Shown one piece after another: positions 35,801 to 42,303 of a stretch of 42,957 nucleotides of DNA (positions are counted from its first letter, which is position 1; each line of letters starts with the position of its first letter). The stretch spans positions 1 to 42,957 of the IMG/VR virus record IMGVR_UViG_3300033144_002610, one strand, 5' to 3'. Origin of the DNA: a virus. A model generated the notes under the pieces. That model was not told where the DNA came from, did not search any database, and saw nothing but the letters and a program-made list of their open reading frames with translations. The position numbers and the translations under genes are program-made.

Positions 35801-38396
35801 GGACCTGATGGGGTTCACCACCATCTGGGAGATGGACCCCTCCAAGGCATACGTTGGCTCCCTCTCCGACAAACAAGTCCACCGCCTTGACCAGCTCCAG
35901 GCCGACCAGCGTGAGGGGCGCATGACAGCTCCAAAGGCGGAGCAGCTAAACAGGCTGCTGGGGCTCAGAAAGAACGAGGCCCTGCGTAAGAAACGATGGG
36001 CCGTGGTCACCGAGTCCTGGGCTGGACTGGAAGAGCCAGCGCGGAAGATCTACGAGTCCATCCGCGACATCAACGACGTTAAGTACAAGCAGCTCCGCGA
36101 GGCCGTCGAGGCGCGCGTCAAGGAGCTGCTCCCTGAAGGTAAGACCAGGAAGATCGCGCTCGACGGCATCCGGGAGATGTACGAGTCCGGCAAGGTCAAA
36201 GGACCCTACTTCCCCATCTCCCGCTTCGGTGAGTTCTGGGGCGTGGTTAAGGAGAAGGTCGGGGTCGATGAGTGGGACACGCTCACCTTCTCCAAGTTCG
36301 AGAACCGCTCGGACATGGAGGACTGGGTTGCTGATATGGAGAAGGAGTTCCCCAACAGAGACAGGTTCGACGTTAAGGGCGACAGAGACTCTGGTGGCAT
36401 GGGCGACGCGGCTACAGTTAACCCCCGGTTCACCGCGGAAGTGATCGACAAGGTCCGTGGCGGCAAGAAGGGCACCCCCGAGCGGGAAGCCTTGGCTGAT
36501 GAGATATGGCAGATGTATCTGCGGTCCCTACCGGAGCAGTCAGCACGTAAGCACGGCATGCACCGTAAGGGCATCGCTGGATTCTCTAACGACGCGCTGA
36601 AGTCATTCGCGCACCACTCATTCCATACGTCAAAGCAGATATCCAAGGTAACCTGGGGCCATCGTTTGGATGCGACCCTGAGCGAGATGGAGACGGAGGC
36701 CCGCTTCAACGAGGATAACTACGCGGGTCCGCTCTACGACGAGTTCCTTGCGCGGCACAAGCACATCATGAACCCCAACGTGAGCCCGCTGTCTAGTAAG
36801 TTCACCTCCGCCGGTGCTCACATGTGGTTGGGGCTACTCAACATTGGGTCGGCCGGGGTCAACCTGACACAGAACCCGCTCTTCGGGGTGGCCCGCCTCA
36901 GCGCAGACCATGCGATCTTAGGCGCCGACGAGGACACTGAGCTGGGTGTTATACGCACCATGGCCAAGGCATCCAAGGACGTCATGCGTGGGTTCGATCA
37001 TGTGATCAGGGAGCTGTCCGCAGAAGAGATTGAGGACATGACCGCCGCCGAGCAGGCCGCCCACATCGCAGAGGGGGTCGCCTTTAAGCTTCTAGCCAGG
37101 CGCGGGCTCTTCGAGAAGACCAGGGCCTATGACCTGACCAACATGGCCGAGCAAGGTGAGGACTACGTCAGTGGATGGCGTACGGCTGGTGAGGTGTCCA
37201 TGAAGCTGTTCCACATCACGGAGCAGTTCAACAGACACAGTGCTGCGCTGGCCGCCTTCCGTCTGGCCAGGGACCGGGGCATGTCTACCGCAGACGCCAC
37301 GTCCTACGCTGAGAAGGCGACCTACGACATCCACTTCAACTACTCCAGCAAGATGCGCCCCCGGATCGCCCAGGGCAACGTCCAGCGGGTAGCTTTCCTG
37401 TTCCGCAACTACTCGATCAACGCCCAGGCCAGGATCTGGCGGGACGCGGTGGACAGCCTCGACTCCCTTGGCTCAACGCAGACGGCGGAGACTAAGAAGC
37501 TGGCCCGTAACCGGCTCGGCAAGACCATGATCGCGACGCTACTGATGGCTGGCATAAAAGGGATACCGACCGTGTGGGGCGCCATATCTTTGGTGGCGTT
37601 CCTGATGGCCGACGATGACGAATACCCCGACGTTCAGGCCACCGTGCGTGAGGTCCTAGAGGAGACCTTCGGCAGGAGAGGCACTGACGTCATCATGCAC
37701 GGACCACTCGACGCCTTCACCGGCGCACACATATCATCCCGCGTGTCCCTGTCGGACCTGTGGGTGAGAGCGCCCAACCAGCGTGATGCCATGGTCCCGA
37801 TGAGTGGTGCCTGGGCGGCCTACTACGCCGCTGAGATGACCGGTCCCTGGGGCAGCTACGCCTCCGATGCGTTCTGGGCGATTCAGCAGTGGCAGGAGGG
37901 CGATCGGCAGCGGGCCTTCGAGACAGTCATGCCTCGGACCATAGCCAACATCGCTAAGGCAGTCCGCTACGCCACCGAGGGGATAGAGACCGTCGGCGGC
38001 CAGGAGGTTATGACCAAGGAAGAGCTGAGCGCGTTCGACGCCCTGAGGCAAGGCATTGGTTACTCCCCCTCGAAGGTAGGCATCCAGTGGGAGATCAACT
38101 CCCAGATCAAATTCCAACAGGCCTCGCGGACTGCTCGGGAGCGCACGTTGCGCCGTCGGCTGGCGTCTGCCTTGGACTCCGGCGATAAGGATAGGATCGC
38201 CGCGGTGGACGAGGATATCAAAGCCTTCAGGTTGAAGAACCCTGAAAGCGCGTTGAACCGCGGCTCGGCAAGGAAGTCATACGGCCGCGGTAAGAAGTCC
38301 GGCGCTCAGAACTACCAACGCGGTGTGAAGATGACACCCAAAGAGCGTTACTACTGGAAGAATCGATACAGGTTAGAAGAGGAGACAACCGAATGA
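32877..38396 (+). CDS. Giant polyvalent virion protein: ADP-ribosyltransferase-like and PLxRFG domains
   Basis: A 1839-residue protein, start GTG 32877 with GGAG 7 bases upstream. Residues about 100-310 form a helical domain of the type found at the N-terminus of polyvalent proteins (GGDREAASQVAGILALYSP, then QGVTADIWMARAFGYH and WEPQQVQAAIWVA). Residues about 702-865 match the polyvalent ADP-ribosyltransferase-like domain: VELTHYSRRGNLSELDPAFY, RTYYGLAVGQIGGY, then YKGYWVNHPN. At about 1109-1121, GPYFPISRFGEFW is a variant of the PLxRFG signature. A hydrophobic segment at about 1550-1580 (ATLLMAGIKGIPTVWGAISL) may span a membrane. It is probably ejected into the host with DNA, where NAD-dependent modification of a host target is the plausible role. 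Confidence 0.82.
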   Translation: MPTLTTCIKKAGKALSGGDAANILEIQKDYVADGMTPTAASIKAVDEYLGTLRDERIDIIDRAKKAGADTAAIDGARLITRRKSSGEPPRVKGGKSKGRYIGSPGANMNTKEKLNKLRERVESLAREGADSRYWYEQSSDVILLAVGGDREAASQVAGILALYSPATGVKVNVTNAMKAWSQFQRDGVVKMAGRFGSMDDKAQTWMKDGVLEGGEKVHNFYNNLMRNIYNDPSYGKNEQGVTADIWMARAFGYHIEAPGPAQYAFIESETKRLISEVEFFSTWEPQQVQAAIWVAAKARIEKVRKVQKEKARKKGWITGPESNEKIVEPVKYRRALYNAAMKEAMVQEEFTKAGFSFAEGIMKDHLAQLSWEAKPSTTLTNVMPEIHTAPIEQRIDHQLGVSRALTNENGTDLLARHMGFLTVGALDGPAAWEMKISHGQQNLIVVPPMHKRATAGPKNAKGEGTELFVVDPDAKAMVNAYADIMGLLLQQDAVAWHRPFFGAAQYKSNGIHFELEGPLTHDEAKSLYNKMAELAKAAGLSEEDAKGFAPIHTENGFRVLNFSHLSDGAAIEHVPFHKMVKAAVASELAHRNDEARPLVFVSDGELRSNNWKENPHGQDFRNRIVNAGFGDTLGWAESVLAPRIREAHRVSAEQNGWTLPDTGKDGRARFALKRPGGRNLPQVTPGRDGGVNAPPVRDDGRVELTHYSRRGNLSELDPAFYGTGLAGDERARKQAHPEQWVDRTYYGLAVGQIGGYTKEHMLGDRIYTTSLAPADLYDFRKDPDGLRLTVRNQSFNESLNTSIYEKNIQAAGYKGYWVNHPNLNMVAAVYEALPVETQQQVEPSDDPTIRFSINREKLNSINADPTSGQAIIDKLGITIEDQIKNPKPQRTVVEKLKIGATRVADKTKSRTGLLASSPMMALPDFVRNMKTPQQYIDQVLHMDGFESELSEAYAKQMDPWLELRGENRAQAQEMEDLMGFTTIWEMDPSKAYVGSLSDKQVHRLDQLQADQREGRMTAPKAEQLNRLLGLRKNEALRKKRWAVVTESWAGLEEPARKIYESIRDINDVKYKQLREAVEARVKELLPEGKTRKIALDGIREMYESGKVKGPYFPISRFGEFWGVVKEKVGVDEWDTLTFSKFENRSDMEDWVADMEKEFPNRDRFDVKGDRDSGGMGDAATVNPRFTAEVIDKVRGGKKGTPEREALADEIWQMYLRSLPEQSARKHGMHRKGIAGFSNDALKSFAHHSFHTSKQISKVTWGHRLDATLSEMETEARFNEDNYAGPLYDEFLARHKHIMNPNVSPLSSKFTSAGAHMWLGLLNIGSAGVNLTQNPLFGVARLSADHAILGADEDTELGVIRTMAKASKDVMRGFDHVIRELSAEEIEDMTAAEQAAHIAEGVAFKLLARRGLFEKTRAYDLTNMAEQGEDYVSGWRTAGEVSMKLFHITEQFNRHSAALAAFRLARDRGMSTADATSYAEKATYDIHFNYSSKMRPRIAQGNVQRVAFLFRNYSINAQARIWRDAVDSLDSLGSTQTAETKKLARNRLGKTMIATLLMAGIKGIPTVWGAISLVAFLMADDDEYPDVQATVREVLEETFGRRGTDVIMHGPLDAFTGAHISSRVSLSDLWVRAPNQRDAMVPMSGAWAAYYAAEMTGPWGSYASDAFWAIQQWQEGDRQRAFETVMPRTIANIAKAVRYATEGIETVGGQEVMTKEELSAFDALRQGIGYSPSKVGIQWEINSQIKFQQASRTARERTLRRRLASALDSGDKDRIAAVDEDIKAFRLKNPESALNRGSARKSYGRGKKSGAQNYQRGVKMTPKERYYWKNRYRLEEETTE
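34723..34983 (+). other. Candidate nested ORF inside the giant polyvalent gene
   Basis: An 86-residue +1-frame ORF starts at ATG 34723, with AAGGAG ending 8 bases upstream, and ends at TAG 34983, just before the ADP-ribosyltransferase-like domain. The product is Pro/Ser/Glu/Lys-rich (LGGLKVYSPRGYVKPTESPP) with balanced codons, not the Arg-rich string usual for shadow frames. The host frame here encodes a linker, which can tolerate overlap. It may be a real overlapping gene or chance. Confidence 0.3.
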
Positions 38397-38737
38397 CACT
38401 CAATGAGAAGCAGGTCGAGTTCACCGCCACGCTCGGTAAGTTCCTGGTGTGGTGTGCCCGCAACGGGTACGACGTGATCCTGGCTGAGGTGCAGCGGACC
38501 CCTGAGCAGGCTGCCATCTACGCCGCCCAAGGCAAGGGCATAAAGAACAGCATCCACACCAAGAAGCTGGGGGCGGACATGTTCCGCTATCTCAACGGCA
38601 CGGTGACCTGGAACAACGCTGACTACGCCAAGATGGGCGCGAAATGGAAGACCATGCACGAGCTGGCCAGGTGGGGTGGTGACTTCAAGGGCAGGGACTC
38701 GGTCCACTTCAGCTTCGAGCACAAGGGAGTCAAATGA
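38393..38737 (+). CDS. Endolysin, M15-type L,D/D,D-peptidase
   Basis: A 114-residue single-domain murein peptidase related to the T5-type LD-endopeptidases and VanY carboxypeptidases. Zinc ligands are visible: H55 and D62 in SIHTKKLGADMF, and H105 in DSVHFSF. WGGDFKGRD just before supplies the usual conserved lead-in. It should cut the peptide cross-bridge of host peptidoglycan late in infection. It has no signal peptide, so it needs a holin to reach the wall. The start ATG overlaps the giant polyvalent gene's stop; it opens the lysis cassette. Confidence 0.88.
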   Translation: MTLNEKQVEFTATLGKFLVWCARNGYDVILAEVQRTPEQAAIYAAQGKGIKNSIHTKKLGADMFRYLNGTVTWNNADYAKMGAKWKTMHELARWGGDFKGRDSVHFSFEHKGVK

Positions 38738-39456
38738 AAACTCTGATAGTCCTACTCGTTTTGGCAACCCCCGCCTGGGCAACAAATCAGGACCACACCT
38801 GTCAGGGTGGCAACAACTGCAACGATGGCGTCGAGGTGATCGACCTGAACCAGGACCAGCTGCAGAGTCAGATCGCCAAGCAGGAACAGGAACAAAAGCA
38901 GCAGCAGGAGACCTTCGTTGAGGGCTCCAGCCTGAACAACCGGGTGTCGTTCGACTCTGAACGGTCGGCGGCTTCGGCCTTCGCGCCGACGGTGTTCCCC
39001 ACATCCCCTTGCCTTGTGTGTGCATCTGGGGGCGCCTCCACTGCTGTGGTCGGCCTGTCCTTCGGTGGCTGCAAGATCGATCTTAAGTGTGAGGAGCGCG
39101 AGACAATCCGGCTGGCACCGAGCGCGGAGCACAAGCTGTTCATGTGGTGCCACCAGGAGCTGGCCGTTGATCGGTTTGGGAACGTAGAAGATTGCATTGC
39201 TCACGGTCCTCGGGTACAAACCCAGTCGCTCATTCTGGCGCAGGTATCGGATGAGGCCTTCGAGGAGATGAGGCGCCACCAGGAATCCCAGGACGCTCAG
39301 ATCCAGAACCTGCTCGACAGGCTGGAGGCGGCGTCTAAAAAGACAGAGGCGGTTGACAAGAGAATGCGCTCCAGTGCGGCCAAGAAGGCTCGGGAAGACA
39401 AGGAGTATTTAGAACAGATACAGGCCATTTCCCAGAAGGAGTATTACGATGAATGA
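38734..39456 (+). CDS. Secreted Cys-rich coiled-coil protein in lysis cassette
   Basis: A 240-residue protein with a clear signal peptide (KTLIVLLVLATPAWA, cut before TNQ). After it come several cysteines (HTCQ, NNCND, PCLVCAS, GGCKIDLKC, FMWCHQ, EDCIA) that could form disulfides in the periplasm. Two coiled-coil stretches flank them: a Gln/Glu helix near 43-62 and a C-terminal helix from about 170 to 235. It overlaps the endolysin by ATGA and is followed by membrane proteins. It may help envelope disruption or superinfection exclusion; this is inference. Confidence 0.6.
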   Translation: MKTLIVLLVLATPAWATNQDHTCQGGNNCNDGVEVIDLNQDQLQSQIAKQEQEQKQQQETFVEGSSLNNRVSFDSERSAASAFAPTVFPTSPCLVCASGGASTAVVGLSFGGCKIDLKCEERETIRLAPSAEHKLFMWCHQELAVDRFGNVEDCIAHGPRVQTQSLILAQVSDEAFEEMRRHQESQDAQIQNLLDRLEAASKKTEAVDKRMRSSAAKKAREDKEYLEQIQAISQKEYYDE

Positions 39457-39790
39457 TCAGGTAGAGCGAATGTCGGCCGGGCGGAGGGCCTGGCTAGATA
39501 TAGTCCATGCGTGGCCTGTGATACTCAGTGTCCTAGGGCTGGTTACTTTGCTGATCAGCACCTACGGCACAGCCAAGATGACAGAGATTGCTGACGCCAG
39601 GATCCTTGCTAATGGGGCTACCCCTATCGCAGCAGTGACCGCACTTGAAGCCCGTCAGGGGGTCATCGACTTCGCACTGGAGACCAACTCAGACGACGTC
39701 ACTGAAGTGAAGGCTACGGTCATCCGGGTCGAGGGTAAGCTGGACGACCTGATACTGCTCATGCAGGCACGAGCCGGGGGAGGTCCCTGA
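39449..39790 (+). CDS. Single-pass membrane protein of lysis cassette
   Basis: A 113-residue protein with AGAAGGAG 7 bases before ATG 39449. One membrane helix at about 21-41 (AWPVILSVLGLVTLLISTYG) is followed by a predicted coiled coil (TALEARQGVIDFALETNSDD ... RVEGKLDDLILLM). This arrangement resembles small phage membrane proteins near holins. It could be a holin partner or an antiholin-like regulator; there is no family signature. Confidence 0.55.
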   Translation: MNDQVERMSAGRRAWLDIVHAWPVILSVLGLVTLLISTYGTAKMTEIADARILANGATPIAAVTALEARQGVIDFALETNSDDVTEVKATVIRVEGKLDDLILLMQARAGGGP

Positions 39791-40023
39791 TGTCAGACGA
39801 AGATCAAGCCAGCTGGAAGAACCGACGACGGATGGCGTGGCTGTCCTTCGCGGGGCTGTTCTTATTCCTGATCGGTATGATGTACCGGCTCATGTTCGGC
39901 GGGGACGACCCCTCTAACTGGACCGGCCTGGGAGCCACCGTGCTCTCGATCTTCGGCGCCATCGTTGTGGGGTACTCGGGCTTCGCTACCTGGGAGCAGG
40001 TCAAGAAGAAAGATGACACCTGA
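39790..40023 (+). CDS. Putative two-helix holin
   Basis: A 77-residue protein with two membrane helices, about 15-34 (MAWLSFAGLFLFLIGMMYRL) and 46-66 (LGATVLSIFGAIVVGYSGF), joined by a short GGDDPSNWTG loop. The N-terminus is charged and the C-terminus ends in KKKDDT. Size, two-helix topology and place between endolysin and spanins fit a class II holin that opens the inner membrane. Function is inferred from topology and neighbours. The start overlaps the previous stop. Confidence 0.65.
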   Translation: MSDEDQASWKNRRRMAWLSFAGLFLFLIGMMYRLMFGGDDPSNWTGLGATVLSIFGAIVVGYSGFATWEQVKKKDDT

Positions 40024-40252
40024 TGAGCGACGGCACTGGGAGGCCATGGAGCTGGAGCTGAATAGGTACAAACACCTATGCGGTGCGAAGGACACGATCA
40101 TCGCCGGTATGCAGATGGCCAACGAGCAGCTCGTGGAGATCGGTGACCACATAGGTGACCACCTGTCGAAGCAGATCAGAACACTGGAGCATCAGCTTGA
40201 GCTGGTGACCGAAGAGAGGGAGGATTTAGCATTAAGATCTGGGCGTATTTAG
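40013..40252 (+). CDS. Small coiled-coil protein
   Basis: A 79-residue soluble helical protein starting at ATG 40013 inside the holin gene's end. It reads TPDERRHWEAMELELNRYK and then a long heptad-like helix to IRTLEHQLELVTEEREDLAL. It probably forms a coiled-coil dimer. The gene overlaps the spanin at its 3' end. The longer in-frame start at 39965 reads into the holin gene. Role in lysis timing is possible but unproven. Confidence 0.5.
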   Translation: MTPDERRHWEAMELELNRYKHLCGAKDTIIAGMQMANEQLVEIGDHIGDHLSKQIRTLEHQLELVTEEREDLALRSGRI

Positions 40253-40641
40253 CGATCGCAGTCCTTGTTATCGGTGCGGCCGGGACGGCATACAGTGCTG
40301 TCTACAAGGCCGGGTTCAACAAGGCGATCAGTGAGCAGCAGAGTCTAGCTATCATCGCGCAGAACGAAGCGATTGCGGCAGCTCGGGCTGAGTGGGAGCT
40401 GTCAGCTGAGGTAGGCCAGGCTGAGATAATCATTGAAGAACGAATTGTGGAGGTGGTGCGTGAAGTCATTAAAGAGATCCCTGTTGTGGTCGAACGGATC
40501 GTGGAAACTACTCCTGAGTGCGCTGATCTTGGTGGTGATTTCCTCCGGGTGTTCAACGACGCCATCCGCGCCGGTGGTGGTGGAGAAGATGGTCCTGCCG
40601 CCGATACCCCCAATCCTGATGATGCCCTGCTCAGCTCTTGA
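40231..40641 (+). CDS. Inner-membrane spanin (Rz-like), apparent ATT start
   Basis: A 136-residue frame with an N-terminal membrane helix (KIWAYLAIAVLVIGAAGTAY, about 2-21) and a long periplasmic coiled coil (about 30-100, with repeated IVEVVREVIKEIPVVVERIV). It ends in an acidic region after PECADLGGDFLRVFNDAI, the usual Rz layout. GGGAGGA at 40218-40224 lies 6 bases before ATT 40231, and no ATG, GTG or TTG in this frame would keep the membrane helix. The next start, GTG 40447, gives only the C-terminal half. With Rz1 it bridges and fuses inner and outer membranes in Gram-negative lysis. Confidence 0.7.
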   Translation: MKIWAYLAIAVLVIGAAGTAYSAVYKAGFNKAISEQQSLAIIAQNEAIAAARAEWELSAEVGQAEIIIEERIVEVVREVIKEIPVVVERIVETTPECADLGGDFLRVFNDAIRAGGGGEDGPAADTPNPDDALLSS

Positions 40642-40777
40642 GCTGGCGGAGGACGCGAGACTGGAGACGCTGCTGTTCACTCACGCGGCCAACATGGAGC
40701 GGGCTCACAAGTGCCGGTCCAGGCATGACAGCCTGGTGCGTCGGCTAAACGAATTCGCTGATGGCCCACCCGATTAG
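40460..40777 (+). CDS. Outer-membrane spanin lipoprotein (Rz1-like), nested in Rz
   Basis: A 105-residue lipoprotein encoded in the +1 frame overlapping the Rz-like gene, the classic Rz/Rz1 arrangement. GTG 40460 has GGAGG (40449-40453) 6 bases upstream. A signal segment (LLLSALILVVISSG) ends at the lipidated cysteine C31, followed by a Pro-rich stretch (PSAPVVVEKMVLPPIPPILM). The C-terminal helix carries a second pair of cysteines. It should be anchored in the outer membrane and bind the Rz coiled coil. The 3' end overlaps the converging minus-strand gene by 33 bases. Confidence 0.8.
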   Translation: MKSLKRSLLWSNGSWKLLLSALILVVISSGCSTTPSAPVVVEKMVLPPIPPILMMPCSALELAEDARLETLLFTHAANMERAHKCRSRHDSLVRRLNEFADGPPD

Positions 40778-40897
40778 GAAGCCCACCAGCAACAGCCAGG
40801 GAGCCAGCTCATTCCAGCTACGGAACAACCCTGGCCGTGCCTCTTTCTCTTTCTGCCTGCGGACGCTCAATCGCCTCTCGTTCCCTCGGTCTTTCAT
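40745..40897 (-). CDS. 50-residue C-tail-anchored membrane peptide
   Basis: The start is ATG at 40897 on the minus strand, with GGAGGAGGG 6-8 bases upstream; a GTG at 40930 in the same frame lacks a site. Residues 1-28 are Arg/Glu/Lys-rich, and the C-terminus is one hydrophobic helix (APWLLLVGFLIGWAI). It is the last gene of the minus-strand operon and ends inside the 3' end of Rz1. Function unknown. Confidence 0.55.
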   Translation of the reverse strand: MKDRGNERRLSVRRQKEKEARPGLFRSWNELAPWLLLVGFLIGWAISEFV

Positions 40898-40922
40898 GCC
40901 CGGACCCTCCTCCACCAACTGT

Positions 40923-41294
40923 TTAGCCACTTAGCAAAACGGCGCCACCAGTTGGACCGGTCAGCTCTGGGGCGCTTTGATCTAAAGGGATGTCTTGCCA
41001 CCCTATCGGGGAGTACGGAGATGACCATCTCTGGACGCCAGTTACATCATTCAGCGCGTGTGACACGACAGCGTAGTCGGCACCCTCGGGCTGTCCATCG
41101 TCAGGGAAAAGGAACTGATTCTCTGGCACCACAACTACCGCATCAGGACCCACGTCACCCGAGTCGATCGAGTCAAGCCAGGCCGCGTTGTTGTCGTCGT
41201 CTGTCGTCCAGTAGACCAGATACTCGAACACATCTGGATCAGGATCAGGTATCCAGCTGATGCCTATGTTGTCTCGCAAACTATCTCTAGCCAT
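40923..41294 (-). CDS. Small fibronectin-III-like protein with Gly-rich tail
   Basis: About 123 residues from ATG 41294, chosen because GGGAG is 6 bases upstream; ATG 41300 has no spacing. The body (IGISWIPDPDPDVFEYLVYW ... DYAVVSHALNDVTGVQRWSS) has the strand order of a fibronectin-III domain. The tail ends in APELTGPTGGAVLLSG. The upstream minus-strand protein has a closely similar tail. It has no signal peptide. The gene overlaps its upstream neighbour by 8 bases, so the two are translated together. Confidence 0.6.
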   Translation of the reverse strand: MARDSLRDNIGISWIPDPDPDVFEYLVYWTTDDDNNAAWLDSIDSGDVGPDAVVVVPENQFLFPDDGQPEGADYAVVSHALNDVTGVQRWSSPYSPIGWQDIPLDQSAPELTGPTGGAVLLSG

Positions 41295-41631
41295 TATCAT
41301 CTCCCGTGATTACTTGCCCGCCGGTGGGGCCTTGAAGTACTGAGCCACCACCAGGGCCGCTCAGTCTCGATTCTATTTTGCGCACCTCGTTGCTGTACGC
41401 TGACTGATCCCCGTCCTGGTCGGTGGCCGTCATCGCCACATAGTAGACCCCCTCCGCTGCCCGCACGTTGGCACATGTCGAGTTCGCGCCTGCCCTTATC
41501 TGCCGGGTGTACGTGTTGCGCTCTGCCCCATAGTAGATGTCGAAGTGTGTCAGCCTGGTGATCGGTGTGCCATCGACGTTCTCAGTCGGTGCTTGCCAAC
41601 AGACCTGGAACGCGAAAAGCAGGATTAGCAT
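41287..41631 (-). CDS. Fibronectin type III domain protein with hydrophobic start
   Basis: A 114-residue protein from ATG 41631. A short hydrophobic leader (LILLFAFQ) runs directly into a recognisable FnIII domain: VCWQAPTENVDGTPITRLTH, DIYYGAERNTYTRQI, then YYVAMTATDQDGDQSAYSNE. The C-terminal tail contains GPGGGSVLQGPTGGQV. FnIII modules on phage proteins usually bind surfaces or carbohydrates. Here the domain stands alone on the strand opposite the virion genes, so the role is unclear. The leader may be an incomplete signal peptide. Two cysteines are present. Confidence 0.7.
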   Translation of the reverse strand: MLILLFAFQVCWQAPTENVDGTPITRLTHFDIYYGAERNTYTRQIRAGANSTCANVRAAEGVYYVAMTATDQDGDQSAYSNEVRKIESRLSGPGGGSVLQGPTGGQVITGDDNG

Positions 41632-42023
41632 TCGGACACTGAGGGATCGCTCATCACCATCCTCTTGCCTTTCCAGGTGCCGTACTTCACGTAGTCGATG
41701 TAGTCGATCAGCAGATCCCTCGCAGCCTCCAGGTCGCGCACCCCTTTTTTGACCTTGTGCCTCTCCACGTACTTGCAGATCGTGTGCTGGGCTGCGTCCA
41801 GGTCATTCTCCAGGCTGCGGTGCATCGGCTCGATGGCCATGTTCCGGTAGTGCTCGTCATGCTTCTGGCTCGAACGTATGTCTATGATGGTGTCCAGCAG
41901 CTCCTCATGAGGCGTTCGTTCAACTGCGTACTCGTCGTGGTTGTTCTTCAGGTGCGTCGCGAACCCCTCCACCGAGTTGAACTGCTTCTCACAGTGGGTA
42001 CAGCGCATTGGTTCAATCTGCAT
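41625..42023 (-). CDS. C2H2 zinc-finger protein
   Basis: About 132 residues from ATG 42023 (GTG 42032 is also possible). The N-terminus carries a classical C2H2 finger, RCTHCEKQFNSVEGFATHLK, with C-x2-C-x12-H-x4-H spacing. The remaining about 100 residues are helical (ENDLDAAQHTICKYVERHK) and could serve for dimerisation or catalysis. Single C2H2 fingers occur in some phage DNA-binding proteins. The gene overlaps the HTH gene by a few bases, suggesting a shared transcript. Confidence 0.7.
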   Translation of the reverse strand: MQIEPMRCTHCEKQFNSVEGFATHLKNNHDEYAVERTPHEELLDTIIDIRSSQKHDEHYRNMAIEPMHRSLENDLDAAQHTICKYVERHKVKKGVRDLEAARDLLIDYIDYVKYGTWKGKRMVMSDPSVSEC

Positions 42024-42285
42024 CTCTGACACCTCTGAGCCCCTGGTCTCGTTTGCTTTTGAAGTAGGCCTTCACCACCTCCACATCAGCCACCAGGTAC
42101 TTGCCGTGGTGGAATGTCGGGATCGGAAAAGATCCTCGGGCGATGGCGTTGTATAGGACGTCCACATTGTTGTAGCCCCACAGCTCAGCGAGGTCCGCCG
42201 CGTCCATCAGGAATGATGGCAGCTTCGGCCGGAATACTGGCTTGCCGTTGCGGTGTAGTGCAATTTTCTCTTCTGTCTCGCTCAT
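42013..42285 (-). CDS. Excisionase/MerR-like helix-turn-helix protein
   Basis: A 90-residue protein from ATG 42285 with AGAGGAGA about 6 bases upstream. The core (MDAADLAELWGYNNVDVLYN followed by AIARGSFP and GKYLVADVEVVKAYF) has the winged-helix pattern of excisionase-like proteins, in which a helix-turn-helix is followed by a short two-strand wing. It probably binds DNA as a small regulator or recombination directionality-type factor. No integrase is visible in the window to pair with it. Confidence 0.72.
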   Translation of the reverse strand: MSETEEKIALHRNGKPVFRPKLPSFLMDAADLAELWGYNNVDVLYNAIARGSFPIPTFHHGKYLVADVEVVKAYFKSKRDQGLRGVRDAD

Positions 42286-42303
42286 ATCTTCTCCTCTGAT
42301 ACC

